64,000 bases of DNA, from the NCBI RefSeq assembly GCF_024679245.1, contig NC_090176.1, positions 18,841,293 to 18,905,292 on the forward strand, read 5' to 3'. Origin of the DNA: Pseudorasbora parva (Eukaryota; Chordata; Actinopteri; Cypriniformes; Gobionidae). The notes below the pieces were generated by a model. The model saw only the letters and a program-made list of their open reading frames with translations. It had not been told where the DNA came from and searched no databases. The position numbers and the translations under genes were made by a program. Of this stretch, positions 25,796-37,973 are shown one piece after another; within the stretch, counting starts at the first letter, position 1; each line of letters begins with the position of its first letter.

Positions 25796-26574
25796 ATGTA
25801 TATACTTTCAATTTTAAATGTCTGTGGAGGAGCTCTGACCTCAAATGTGGTACCATTTGAAAGCTTAGAGCCTCTACTTTCTGGAGATATGCATCACTTT
25901 GGCATTTGTTTTACACAAAGTAATGTATTTACACTAAATTACTCTGGTACCATTTCCACGTGGATTTGGCCTACCCAAATTGAAAAGCCTCCCATACACA
26001 CAAACATTGGTCTAAGGTCAAAATGTTTGTGTCATTTTACAGGAAACCCTTTGCAGTTATATAAAACACTACTTAAAGTCATAAACATGTAAGTATATGT
26101 TGTCTAATCTGTTATAACCCCCCAAAAGAGATGTGTTTTGATTTTTTTTTTGGTTATAAATTGATTTTTGAAAGTGTGTAACTCAGGCCCTGTGTGATCT
26201 AGCACCCTGCAGACAGTTTGGGCTGTTTCCAGCATGTATAATTAAATTAATGACATTAATGTAATGGGATATTGCATTTATATCACTGTATATGGTGGTG
26301 GAGGGGAGTAGCAGGGTCGGGGGAGGGGCAAAAAGGGTGGGAAGGGGGGGGGGGTCATCCCTTCAGCCCCATTTGAATAAATCTTGCATACAACATGACA
26401 CACACAAACTTCTTTTTTTCCACTATTTTCTGGAATTTAGTGGAAACAGCTCAAACTCTCTGCAGGTTCATAGAGCACACAGGACCTGAATTACACACCT
26501 TATATACAAAACTGTATATATATATATATATATATATATATCCAGGCGGAAATCCCAAAAATGGTACCAGATCT
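25796..26574. other. Sequence interrupting the LINE
   Basis: This 0.8-kb block separates two parts of the same minus-strand LINE. It includes a G-run (about 26,337-26,352) and ends in a (TA)n tract at about 26,515-26,540. I found no clear terminal repeats or coding sequence, so the nature of the insertion is unknown. Confidence 0.4.
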
Positions 26575-27385
26575 TAAGTGGATAAGTGCCTGGTTTGTCC
26601 AGATGTTGCAGGATGTAAAGCAGTCCTATGTTGATCGCATCATCCACAGACCTGTGTCTTTTAAATGACTTAATGACTATGTGAGAGTGACATGTCTGTA
26701 GTCAATAAGTCCAGTGATTTTTTGTTTGTTTTTGGGATGAGAGTGATGGTGCAGTGTTTGAAGCAGGAAGGGACTCTATTGAAACCTGCTGGACAGCACA
26801 GGTTTTTAGACAGGCTGGTGAGACACCATCTGGGCCTGTTGCTTTCCTTGTCTTCTGTTTCCAGAAGACCTGACAAACATCCGCTTCACAGACCCAAAGT
26901 TCTACAGGAGGAGAGTGTGGTTAATGGAGGTGTTGATGAATGCCTGGAGAGTAGGTCAAAATTGGCGTGAAACAGTTTTCAAGAGTGTTATTCAACCCTG
27001 CAAGAACACTAATTCCAATCGTTAGACAGTTGTGGATTCGACACAGTTTTTATTTTATTTTATTTTTTTATACAAGACCCTGTCCTCATTCCTGAAGGCA
27101 TCTATTTTGTTCTGACGAAGCTGTCTAAATTTTGCAGTGAACCATGTTTTATCATTGGCTTAAGTTAAATGAGTCCTGATAAAGATGCACATGTCGTCAC
27201 AAAAAAACTGATGTATATGTTACAGTCTCTGTGAGCTCATCTAGATCGATGGCAGCAGCCTCATAAACCCTACAATCAGTGCACTCGAAGCAGGCTTGTA
27301 AATCACGCTCTGCTTCATTAGTCCATCTTTTTACAGTCCTTGTTACAGGTTTAACCTATTTCAATTTCTGCCTGTAGGCCAGTAT
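26575..27385 (-). pseudogene. LINE ORF2 remnant, upstream part
   Basis: Broken minus-strand frames correspond to the region before the RT catalytic core: fragments of ATGPDGVSP at about 26,820-26,850, then TLIPKTNKK, FKRHRSVDDAINIGLLYILQ and HLDKPGTY at 26,590-26,660. The last blocks directly precede the VDFSSAF block found at 25.8 kb, so the two parts were contiguous. Sequence further upstream to about 27,385 is consistent with more LINE sequence but is poorly preserved. Confidence 0.6.
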
Positions 27386-27419
27386 AAAATGAACGAGACT
27401 GTGTTCTTTTGCATAACAT

Positions 27420-28055
<636 letters not shown>

Positions 28056-28815
28056 TTCGCCGGGGAAAAAATGGCGTTTGGGGGGTAAAATGTTACTTTG
28101 GCAAGGTTACCTGCTAAAATTTGCACTCATGGGTCTATATATCACATAATAGACGCTTCAACCCATGAACATAGAAAACAACCCGCGGAAAAAAACCTGG
28201 ACTTGGCAACACACTGCAGTTGAACTCTGTTGAAATTTGACAATGCGTCGCTTCGTTGCTCTGATTGGTTGTTGGTCTTTCCAATTGATGTCTTTCCTGG
28301 TTCGGTTGAAACACGCCCCATAATCACAGCCCAATGGAGCAGTTTCAGACTCATATTCTGACTAGAATTGAGTATGACCACATCAGGCTAGTTCAGGCTG
28401 GAAACCGGTACTTACTTTTAACTTGCTTCTGTTACAAATTTGCAGGGACCAATCACAAACCGGCGTATCCACCTGGCATGCTATTGGCAGGTTTAACACA
28501 ATGACGGAAAGAAAAACAATAGATGGTTTGTCTGATTGGTTAAAAGATTATACAATTGCATACAGAGTTATTTGAACTATGCCAGATGATCATGCCTCTT
28601 GTGCTGTAAAAATACAGACCAGACCAAAGTTCAATCTTTAAAGACTGAGCTTGGTCTGGAGATAGCCAGACAAATAATTTGTGCTATAGATACGCATTTT
28701 ATGAGAACGTGTTGACATATTTGAAATATAAATGTATTCCAATAACACACTACATACAATTATTGTCAAGTACTTAACATTAAGTATTTTAGTCAACACA
28801 TCAAAATAAGTGTAC
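28056..28815. repeat. Unassigned dispersed repeat
   Basis: The part at about 28,425-28,585 (cttctgttac, tgctattggcaggtttaac, attgcatacagagttatttg) is closely related to 49,400-49,530 in this window, so it is a repeat family. No coding sequence or boundaries were identified. Confidence 0.45.
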
Positions 28816-29010
28816 TTCCCTTTCGAAAGGGAACTCGCGCTGCGTCAGCTGACGCTACGGGGAACGCCTTCAGCGTGACAGGTGTCTGAAATCGCTATCA
28901 AATCACAATCCTACTGACCATCGGGAGCTGGTGATGTCATCACCGTGCGACCAGGAAGTATAAAAAGGCACCGTGCCAACATGACAACATCCTTTCGTCT
29001 TCAGGGACTG
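28816..29010 (+). repeat. DIRS left terminal inverted repeat
   Basis: Starts at the palindrome ttccctttcgaaagggaa, then ctgcgtcagctgacg. It matches the right terminal repeat in inverted orientation over about 175 bp. The outermost bases differ between the two ends, as is usual for DIRS. Confidence 0.85.
28959..28968 (+). promoter_or_regulatory. TATA box of the DIRS unit
   Basis: tataaaaagg lies 72-81 bp upstream of the gag ATG at 29,040, inside the terminal repeat. The inverted copy in the right repeat (cctttttata) is equally well kept. Confidence 0.6.
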
Positions 29011-29039
29011 TTTTGTCTGGTTCGCTGGAAAGTCTTAAA

Positions 29040-30521
29040 ATGAAGTGCACACGCAAGGTTAAGGGAGCGTACAGAAAGTGCGCTGATCCGTGTCCCAGGT
29101 TTCTTACGCCTGAGGACACACACACCCTTTGTGTGCTCTGCCTGGGGGAAGAGCACGTGCGGGAGGTTCTCGAGGGGGCCTCCTGCGCGAACTGCGAGCG
29201 TTTTCCGTTGAGGACGCTCCGCTCTCGCCTGGCCTTCTTCTCGAGGGAAGAAGAGCCAGCATCTGGGAGCGGTCCCGCTCAAGCCGAGGCTGAGCGGCGC
29301 CGTCTGTCCTGGGGCTCCCAGATGGACCTGGCTCATCGTCTGGAGAGTACAGTTCTCGCGGATGATCAGCCAGGTCGCGAGAGCAGGCTGACGGAGGAGG
29401 AGTCAGATGGAGACTCCTCCTCGTCGTCAGCCCATGCTCTTCCGGTCGATCAGAGGATGGCTGTGGATGAGGGAGAAAATGAAGCTGAGGCTGAATCCTC
29501 CCAGCCATCCTGCCCCGTGTATGGGGAGCTGTATGATGTAATGGGGCGCGCGGCGCTGAGACTTCAGCTGCCGTGGCAGAGAGCCAGGGGAGAGGCCGCC
29601 CGCCCAGACAGATTGGGCGATCGGTTTCTCCCCGACCATAGCCGCCCAGCTCCCGGGAGCCTTCCATTCCTCCCCGACCTTCACGAGCAGGTCGTGGGGG
29701 CATGGAAGAAACCCTACTCGGCGCGAGTCCATCGGCATCAGCGGTTTAACTTCGCTGATGTCGAGGGATTGGCCGAGGCAGGGTATGTGTCGATGCCGCC
29801 CATCGACGAGACGTTCGTGAACTATCTCGCGTCTGGGCGGCCATCGACACTAAGAGCTCCTGCCCTGCCGTCTAGACCATTAAAGACGACCTCGCGTCTT
29901 AACGGCAGGGCATACACGTCGGCGGGTCAGGCGGCGGCGGCCTTGCACACAATGGCAGTGTTGCAGGCCTATCAGGCCGATCTGCTGAGGGACCTCGATC
30001 AGGGGGAGGGCCTACCCCCTGATGCGATGGCTGAGTTGCGCCGCACCACGGATCTCTCTCTCCGGGCGGCCAAACACACAGCAGTCGCCATCGGACGGTC
30101 GATGGCGGCTATGGTCGCCACGGAGAGGCATCTGTGGCTGAACCTGGCGGACATCGGGGGGAAAGAAAAGGCCTTTCTCCTTGATGCCCTGGTCTCGCCC
30201 TCTGAGCTGTTCGGCACCTCCGTCGAGGCGGTGGTGGGAAGGTTCAGAGAGGCGAGGGCGCGCTCAGCGGCATATAGAACGTGTATTCCGCTGAGGTCCG
30301 GGGCGGCGCCCAGGCAGGAGGGTGTCCCTGGCCCCTCGAGGTCCGAGGATCATCGATTGGGCCAACGCAGCAGCGTAGCCTCTCGGGCGCCCCCTCCGTG
30401 GAGGAGTAGGACGCAGAAGAGGCGGGACACCCGCAACAGGAGGAGGGACATTGGGGAGAAGAGCCGCTTCCAGCGCCGGAAGCGGGGTGGTGAGTCTCCG
30501 CCCCCGAGGGCGCGGAAGTGA
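29040..30521 (+). CDS. DIRS gag-like ORF1 protein (493 aa)
   Basis: The first ATG downstream of the TATA box is at 29,040 with A at -3. The frame stays open for 493 codons. The N-terminus is cysteine/histidine-rich (KCADPCPRF, HTLCVLCLGEEHV, ASCANC), with paired Cx2C groups typical of the ORF1 protein of fish DIRS elements and plausible as a zinc-binding module. An acidic serine-rich linker follows at residues 115-160. A conserved middle part (SARVHRHQRFNFADVEGLAE, YTSAGQAAAALHTMAVLQAY, AFLLDALVSPSELFG) precedes a very basic C-terminal tail (RSRTQKRRDTRNRRR) fit for nucleic-acid binding. The presumed role is packaging of element RNA. It lies alone between the terminal repeats. High GC compared with the surroundings. 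It is the only intact DIRS frame in the window. Confidence 0.85.
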   Translation: MKCTRKVKGAYRKCADPCPRFLTPEDTHTLCVLCLGEEHVREVLEGASCANCERFPLRTLRSRLAFFSREEEPASGSGPAQAEAERRRLSWGSQMDLAHRLESTVLADDQPGRESRLTEEESDGDSSSSSAHALPVDQRMAVDEGENEAEAESSQPSCPVYGELYDVMGRAALRLQLPWQRARGEAARPDRLGDRFLPDHSRPAPGSLPFLPDLHEQVVGAWKKPYSARVHRHQRFNFADVEGLAEAGYVSMPPIDETFVNYLASGRPSTLRAPALPSRPLKTTSRLNGRAYTSAGQAAAALHTMAVLQAYQADLLRDLDQGEGLPPDAMAELRRTTDLSLRAAKHTAVAIGRSMAAMVATERHLWLNLADIGGKEKAFLLDALVSPSELFGTSVEAVVGRFREARARSAAYRTCIPLRSGAAPRQEGVPGPSRSEDHRLGQRSSVASRAPPPWRSRTQKRRDTRNRRRDIGEKSRFQRRKRGGESPPPRARK

Positions 30522-30807
30522 TGTGAATGTGTCCCCTCCTTTGTTTTTCTGTTGTGTTTCTTTTCTCTCCCCGGGCGCGCTTCACACCAGGCCGCGTGGG
30601 CCGATGATGAGCGGATGTGAGACTCTGACGGCCTGCCAGGCCGGTGTGTGCTCTGCCCGCACACAGTGCATCGTCTCTGGGAATAGCGGGATTTCGCGGC
30701 CGCCTCCAAAATGGGCCTTGCTTGAGAATGTAGCGCCCCACCCTCAGGTTAGTGCGCCGAAGCATGCATGTGCGTGCACTCCCCTCAGCATGGCGGCATG
30801 GGTATAT

Positions 30808-30918
30808 CGTTCCCCGTAGCGTCAGCTGACGCAGCGCGAGTTCCCTTTCGAAAGGGAACGTCCCCGGTTACGTATGTTACCTTAGTTCCCTGAGAACAGG
30901 GAACGAGACGCTGCGTCA
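30808..30918 (+). repeat. DIRS internal complementary region
   Basis: The first half (30,808-30,859) is the reverse complement of the element's left end, including gttccctttcgaaagggaac. The second half (30,860-30,918) is the reverse complement of the right end (gtccccggttacgtatg, ttccctgagaacagggaac, gagacgctgcgtca) with one visible mismatch. The two outer ends are thus joined head to tail inside the element, the arrangement known from DIRS-1 where it templates the circle junction. Confidence 0.85.
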
Positions 30919-30948
30919 CATGGCCATGCTTCAAGGTGTGCCTGCCCA

Positions 30949-31173
30949 CAGTCCCTTCAGACGAAGCGGATGTTGTCATGTTGGCACGGTGCCTTTTTAT
31001 ACTTCCTGGTCGCACGGTGATGACATCACCAGCTGCCGACGGTCAGTAGGATTGTGATTTGATAGCGATTTCAGACACCTGTCACGCTGAAGGCGTTCCC
31101 CGTAGCGTCAGCTGACGCAGCGTCTCGTTCCCTGTTCTCAGGGAACTAAGGTTACATACGTAACCGGGGACGT
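30949..31173 (-). repeat. DIRS right terminal inverted repeat
   Basis: Inverted copy of the left repeat (30,949 to about 31,125), then an outer part ending ggttacatacgtaaccgggg, which is not in the left repeat but is mirrored in the internal complementary region. Confidence 0.85.
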
Positions 31174-32847
31174 TTTTTAACACATGGTAAAAAAGAAACA
31201 TTAATTATTCAAAATACAAAGTGCTCTGAAAACGTATTCTTATTCAAGTGGCCTTACTATTTTAACTCAGTTTAATAATATGGTACTAAATGTTATTTTA
31301 CCATATTGATGTACCCTGGTTCTCAGAGGTACTTCAAAGTTAGCCAGATTTACTGTAGGACATGACCATAAACATAGTATTGCTATGGGACTCTGGGGGG
31401 GGGGGGGGGGGGAAAGAAAGAAAGTGAAACAGGAACAATCAAGAAAGAGATGAACCAATGAGCACAAATCTCTTTCTCTCTAAACACTTGAGTCAGGGGT
31501 GAAGGCACACAATTTATTAGCGGCTAAAGGCTCATTATTTCTAATAGCAGATTAAATTGAGCCAGAGGGACAAATCCAATAAGGCTGTAGCAGCAACGAC
31601 AGACATCCAAAGGATTACCACAGTCACTAGATAATCATTTATAATGATTTTTTACATGGCCGTCTGGAGAACATTCCAAACACAGCGATTAGCATTAGCT
31701 TGTGTCTGTAGCCATACCTTAAAGGACCCCCTCCCCTTTGTATCTAATTCACTAGCATGTGTCGCAGGCTTTACGGTGGATTTTATCCTATGCAGGTTTG
31801 CATTTGTAATCAGATGCACGTTACTTTCTCTGGGGTTTTGAATGCTTGTTTCCTGGTGACTTTGAGAGGTCCTGCACACCAGCTGTGCTGAGAGCCAATG
31901 TAAGATGGCCACAGCAAATGTATTCTGTTATGATAATGCAGTTGTTTTAATTTTGTGGCTGCTGAATTAATTAATATATGTTCCCACTGGCTCATTTTCC
32001 TCAAGGTTGACAGGGTTAGGTAAATAACAAACACAAATCAAGCCTTTTCAATAATGGGGCAAATAACAACAGCGAAAAAAGAGAAAAGAAAACCTACATG
32101 ACCTGTGGTTCACCTGACAGAAAATTCAATACTGGTTCGTATTATATTCCAGTAGACACGTGTTTATAGTCAATTGCATGTATCTGGGATTGTACTGTAT
32201 GCTTGCTTATACATTAATTCCGGTTGTCTGTATGTTTTTGTGTAGGGCAAACATGTCAGGTATTCAATTATTTAAGAGTTCACTTTTATACATTATGTAT
32301 AAGAAGTCAGAAAGGCTAGACAGGTCTGGTGTGCTGTCTATAATGAACGAGTGCAAGGTTTGACACAATTTGTGGCCCTGTAGAGATACAACCAAAGAAA
32401 TAAATTTAGAGGCAGTAGTTTCCCATTAGTCTCTTTAGGCTGACAGAATTAACATGCACCTCCCAGTTTTCATTAAAAAAGATAGTTCACCTGAAAATCA
32501 TTTACTCACTCTCATTTCATACCATATCTGACTTAATTTTATTTATTTATTTTTCCAGATATACAAAACATTCCTTTTCTGTAAAAAATAAGCCAAAATA
32601 TTTAAGTAACTGTAGTTTTATTATAGTAAAAGTGTAACCATTTTTTGGGGGGGCTAATTGATTGCCATTTATATAACCACAGTTTTACCACAAATAACAT
32701 GGTTAGAGCATCAAAGCCATGGTTAATTTGTGGTTACCATGGTTTAACTGTAATAACCATGTTTTTTTTGTTTTTTTCTCAACTCAAGTCATCCTAGGTG
32801 TATATGACATTCTTTTTTTTCTGTGATGAATACAATTGTTGTACATA
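31174..32847. other. Unassigned sequence with repeat debris
   Basis: A G-run lies at about 31,396-31,412. The stretch 32,475-32,845 contains pieces of the TTAA foldback family (agttcacctgaaaatcattt, catcctaggtgtatatgaca) and a palindromic ccatggtt/aaccatgg cluster at about 32,697-32,765. The Tc1 at 32,848 seems to have inserted in this repeat. No gene seen. Confidence 0.4.
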
Positions 32848-34228
32848 CAGGTCCTTCTCAAAAAAAATAGCATATTGTGATAAAGTTCATTATTTTCCAT
32901 AATGTAATGATAAAAATTAACCTTTTATATATTGTAGATTCATTGCACACCAACTGAAATATTTCAGATCTTTTATTGTTTTAATACTGATGATTTTGGC
33001 ATACAGCTCATGAAACAAAAAATCTGCATATTTCATCCGACCAATAAAAGAAAAGTGTTTTTAATACAAAAAAAGTAAACCTTAAAATAATTATGTTCAG
33101 TTATGCACTCAATACTTGGTCGGGAATCCTTTTGCAGAAATGACTGCTTCAATGCGGCGTGGCATGGAGGCGATCAGCCTGTGGCACTGCTGAGGTGTTA
33201 TGGAGGCCCAGGATGCTTCGATAGCGGCCTTAAGCTCATCCAGAGTGTCGGGTCTTGCATCTCTCAACTTTCTCTTCACAATATCCCACAGATTCTCTAT
33301 GGGGTTCAGGTCAGGAGAGTTGGCAAGCCAATTGAGCACAGTAATACCATGGTCGGTAAACCATTTACCAGTGGTTTTGGCACTGTGAGCAGGTGCCAGG
33401 TCGTGCTGAAAAAACAAATCTTCATCTCCATAAAGCTTTTCAGCAGATCGAAGCAAGAAGTGCTCCAAAACCTCCTGATAGCTAGCTGCATTGACCCTGC
33501 CCTTGATAAAACACAGTGGACCAAAACCAGCAGCTGACATGGCACCCCAGACCATCACTGACTGTGGGTACTTGACATTGGACTTCAGGCATTTTTGCAT
33601 TTCCTTCTCCCCAGTCTTCCTCCAGACTCTGGCACCTTGATTTCCGAATGACATACAAAATTTGCTTTCATCTGAAAAAAGTACTTTGGACCACTGAGCA
33701 ACAGTCCAGTGCTGCTTCTCTGTAGCCCAAAGTGGCTTGACCTGGGGAATGCAGCACCTGTAGCCCATTTCCAGCACACGCCTGTGCACGGTGGCTCTGG
33801 ATGTTTCTACTCCAGACTCAGTCCACTGCTTCTCAGGTCCCCCAAGGTCTGGAATTGTTCCTGCTCCACAATCTTCCTCAGAGTCCAGTCACCTCTTCTC
33901 ATTGTGCAGCGTTTTTTGCCACACTTTTTCCTTCCCACAGACTTCCCACTGAGGTGCCTTGATACAGCACTCTGGGAACAGCCTATTCAATTTAGAAATT
34001 TCTTTCTGTGGCTTACCCTCTCGCTTGAGGGTGTCAATGTTGGCCTTCTGGACAGCAGTCAGGTCGGCAGTCTTACCCATGATTGCGGTTTTGAGTAATG
34101 GACCAGGCTAGGAGTATTTAAAAGCCTCAGGAATCTTTTGCAGGTGTTTAGAGTTAATTAGTTGATTCAGATGATTAGGTTAATAGCTTGTTTAGAGAAC
34201 CTTTACATGATATGCTAATTTATATATT
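32848..34228 (-). mobile_element. Tc1 transposon, near full length
   Basis: After a TA dinucleotide (32,846-32,847) the left terminal repeat reads caggtccttctcaaaaaaaa, a very common fish Tc1 end. The transposase runs on the minus strand. The right terminal repeat is mostly lost near 34,200-34,230, so the element can no longer be mobilised from both ends. Confidence 0.8.
33109..34080 (-). pseudogene. Tc1 transposase, frameshifted
   Basis: The start MGKTADLTAVQKANIDTLK at 34,080 opens the N-terminal helix-turn-helix domain, which breaks after QKEIS. Its continuation is read in other frames until the 33,109-33,789 frame takes over with HRRVLEMGYRC and the catalytic domain: LFSDESKFC (D), FFQHDLAPAHSAK (D) and NPIENLWDI (E), with exactly 34 residues between the second D and the E, giving the DD34E signature. 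About ten residues appear missing between GYRCCIPQVKPL and ATEKQHW. The protein ends PTKY with a stop at 33,109-33,111. Catalytic residues are intact but frameshifts and the internal deletion prevent a full-length product. Confidence 0.88.
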
Positions 34229-34484
34229 TTTTTATACAGTGTAGTGACCCACACTCATTCTCCCGCAGACTCAATAGCGAGCACAGCTGTCAATCATGAC
34301 GTTACACCCCATTTTTTTATAGCATTAAATATTATATTATATTATATTTTTATAACATTTCTGAAAGACACTTTAAGTGGTTAACCAATCAGAACCCACT
34401 TGACCAATAAAAGCGCATTGTGCTTTTTGCAAGGAGGGGCTTCATAGAGACGGGTATTTTTTCTAAAAGCATACGGAACGTCTC
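34229..34484. other. Unassigned sequence
   Basis: Includes a short AT-repeat (about 34,325-34,350). Nothing else recognised. Confidence 0.35.
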
Positions 34485-34610
34485 GGTTACGTATGTAACC
34501 CTCGTTCCCTGAGGGAGGGAATGGAGACACCACATTGGAGTTGGTACTCTGATGTGGCGTCGAGAGTGATCGACTGAATGGGAACCATAGTTGGCTTTTG
34601 GAAAGCACAC
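34485..34610. mobile_element. Isolated DIRS terminal-repeat fragment
   Basis: ggttacgtatgtaaccctcg followed by ttccctgagggagggaa and tggagacaccac has the same architecture as the DIRS ends at 12.63 kb and 30.86 kb, but with distinct bases. It therefore derives from another DIRS family. No DIRS coding sequence adjoins it. Confidence 0.65.
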
Positions 34611-35963
34611 TTGAACGTTACAGGCAGACTAGAAAGAGAGGTGCTGCAACAATGCTTTTTTTGTGTAAATCAAGCATTAAAACTTATTCTATAAACTCCC
34701 AAAAACCAAATCAAGATTTTGAAAAAGACATAATAGGTCCCCTTTAATATGTTTTTAGGCTTTACGAAATCAGAGTCTATCTGACCTGTGTGAGGCTGAT
34801 GTAGGTGTTTGTGTCAGCATGCATTTGGAATGTCTGTCTCACAGATGAGCGGAGAGTTACCCACAATCCTTCAACAGGATGAATGAATGCTGTACGTTCC
34901 CTCCCCTAATCTTTTCTTCCCCTTGAACAGGCAGTGAACATGCCTCACACTCTGTAAGGAGGGCACACAACGAACAAGCCACCCGGGAGTTGAATGCCGA
35001 CGGAGGGGGGACAAATCAGTAAATGTGCTTACACAACTCAAACACATGCTGGCTCAACACTCTTTCAACAACCAACTGTCCCTCAATGCCTCCGTCTGAG
35101 CCTTTAGGGAAGAGATGGGATTTAAAAAAAAACAACCTTTCCATCAAACGATTCACAGCTGACCACCACGGTCACATCCAGACCTCAACTGGTTTTCATC
35201 TATAATGCCAAGAAACAGAGTTTGGTTGTGCCTTTCACCCACATGTGCCCACACAGCATTATTTATAGTTCTGAGTACTTCACGTGAACTGAGTAAACAC
35301 GTGACTGAAACATGCTTATGGCATTTGAATGTGGTGTTATGATGGAGGTTCAATTTATTGCTGTAACAGCAAACTTTCCCTTACATTAATTAGTTTGAAT
35401 GTGGTTGTGTGGTTTGTCGCTGCAAGGTTAAAAAGCTGGTGTTGTGCATTCCAGTGTCAGGCCAATAGGTCAAGGTGAAAAGCAGTGCGCTTGCTTTGTC
35501 GGTTAGTCATTCAAGAGAATTGTGTAAATCTGTTGTTGACTTTAAGATGGAAAGCAGGGAACAGGCTGACAGAGCCAGAGCCATGTTAGCACCCATGGGG
35601 GAGGACAGCAGACATATTGGACGAGCACTGTTGGTGGTTTTCTCCCTTGTGTTTTTTTTTGTTTAGTTTTGTTTTGTTTTTTTGTGTGGGGGGTCAACTA
35701 CAGATAAACAGAAGTAGTTGCCCAGTATGTTCATATTTTCATTTAAAGATGTTTAAGTAGATACTGATCCTGTTTTCCATAGAAAATACCATTCTTGGGA
35801 ATCTGTTGAAGTTGTTTGTAGCACATTTTTGCTCTTTGTTTTATTGTGTACTTTAATTTTAAATAATGGTTTAATATTGTTTCTTTAAAATAACAACACA
35901 ATTTTCACCAAGTGGTAAATGTTGATATTAATATTTTATCATATTATTAAATAACAATAATAA

Positions 35964-36031
<68 letters not shown>

Positions 36032-36947
36032 TATTTAAAATTTTGATTTAAAAATCATAATAATATGTAAAATATAAAACTAATATTATATAATTATCAT
36101 TAGTTATCATTAGTCAAATTTAGAAATTAAAGTAAAATAATAATAACATATAATATATAATACAATATTATATTATTATGTTATAATAACATATAATACA
36201 AATAATATATATATATATATATATATATATTATTTTATAGTAATTTTTATTATTGTTATGTCTTTGTGATTCAAAATGCTAAATAAACATTCTAAACTTT
36301 TTTTATTATTATTAAAATGTTTTCTGCGATAGAATTAAGATTTAGGAGCTAGAAAATGTCATTAGCTCAGTTTATTACACGGCTACGTGGAATACTTGAT
36401 TCTGATTGGTCAATCGTGCCATCCAGCTGTATCAACACAAGTTCAAAACACCTTCAATAACATCTATGACATAAAATAAATCATTATTACCCCACCCATG
36501 ATTTTTTGAAGCTGTTACATGTCTGGAAATAGGCAGTTGCTATAACAAGTGGCTAAATGAGACAACAGAGGCTGAAGAGGAAAGTAAACAATCATCTGTG
36601 ATAATTATCTTGATGGACAAAGTTTGTAAGTATTATAAATTTCATAAGTATCATAAGCTATTTATTTATTTATTTTGCCGCCTTAATCTAAAAGCCTATG
36701 GGAGAATCCAATTTGGTTTTTCTCAAAGGAACCAGAATAAAATATTTTGAACTTAAGACAATATTTTGTGTCAAATTATTTACTTAAGTGGCAAGTAGCC
36801 AAGTAATAAGCGGGATAATGTACATGTAATGTGCCGGTTGTTATCGTGTGATGATCACCATGTCAGTATTCTGTGATGGCTGGATGTACATTATCACTTA
36901 CATTAAAACCATTACGTCTATGAAATGTCCTCATAGAGTGAATTACC

Positions 36948-36990
<43 letters not shown>

Positions 36991-37341
36991 CCAATAGACA
37001 TTATATTAGAGTCAGAGACTACACAGTAGTGAGCGTGAAGTGGAGCTGCAAAATCAAGCCCCGTCCAGAGTCCTGCAGAATCAGTTAAATAAGAAAAAAA
37101 TAAAAATAAACACTTGTAATCAGTGATAAAAACTACCTAAAATGACAGAAACCCTCTTTGGAAAAAAAATATTTTAAGTGTCATTTGATAGTTTATTTTG
37201 TCTCACATCTTGTTTCACATCTTGATTACATGGAGAGGGCGAGGTTTATAAACTATACTATATCCAGCCACCAGGGGGCAATCAAAACATTTTGGCTTTA
37301 TTTTTCAGGACTTGTGTGGCACACTTGGTGTGTACTTGTCC
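34611..37341. other. Unassigned sequence with simple repeats
   Basis: No gene recognised. It contains an (AAT)n tract at 35,953-36,030, TA repeats near 36,207-36,230 and (GT)n at about 36,955-36,985. Confidence 0.45.
35953..36030. repeat. (AAT)n microsatellite
   Basis: Trinucleotide repeat of about 78 bp with one early interruption. Confidence 0.95.
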
Positions 37342-37973
37342 CTGTGTCTCAATTTGCATATTATCCATACTAAATAGTATTTGAAAATAGAATTAGTATG
37401 TCCCACACCGTAGTATGTTGAAAAGAGTATTCCAAGCATACCTGGATGGTTTACTATTTCCGGTCCGAATTCGAAGTGCAGATTGATGCGCACTCTAACA
37501 GCTGATATTGCCCACAACCCATTGATTCAATTACAACTACAAATGCGGATAAGAAGCGTTAAAAAACTACAAACATGACAGATGTGCAAGTCGGATGGTT
37601 AAGTAGAGGGGTTTAGATAGGGGTTTGATTGATCAATTAACTTTTAAATGCAACATTATATTAAAACTGCAAACACGAGGAGATTCTCTGCATTAAAGAC
37701 CCACAAATGGCAGACCAACGTGCCGCTACACTTCTCTGATACGGTAGGAGATTAAACTGAAGGTGGAGGATTTGAACTGTGTGATGATTGACAGGGCAGT
37801 TAAATGTTGACGGGATGCACGTAACTAAGCAACAGAGTCCGTTAAAGATGACGAAGTAGTATGTCCCAAAGCTTGCATACTTTTGTCCTACACACTCAAA
37901 AGTATGTACTTTTTATTCACAAAAAGAGTACATACTTTTAGGACATAGTATAAGTAGGCAAATTGGGACGCAG
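37342..37973. mobile_element. Non-autonomous DNA element with short TIRs
   Basis: The left end ctgtgtctcaatttgc pairs with the right end gcaaattgggacgcag, and the sub-terminal parts share inverted motifs (actaaatagtat versus atagtataagtagg). This is the style of a common fish MITE with gcgtcccaa ends. The target duplication is not resolved. No transposase. Confidence 0.55.

Larger units (their letters stand above)
28816..31173 (+). mobile_element. Internally deleted DIRS element with intact cis structure
   Basis: The left terminal repeat (28,816-29,010) and right terminal repeat (30,949-31,173) are long inverted copies. Shared blocks include the reverse-complement pair tgccaacatgacaacatcc / ggatgttgtcatgttggca and the sequence around tataaaaaggcaccg. 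An internal complementary region (30,808-30,918) follows the gag-like ORF. RT, RNase H and tyrosine recombinase are absent. There is no target duplication, as expected for DIRS. If it moves, it must borrow the enzymes of another DIRS copy. Confidence 0.88.

Noticed and set aside
29104..30765. Several long minus-strand frames opposite the DIRS gag ORF
   Set aside because: They are shadows produced by the high GC content of the gag ORF.
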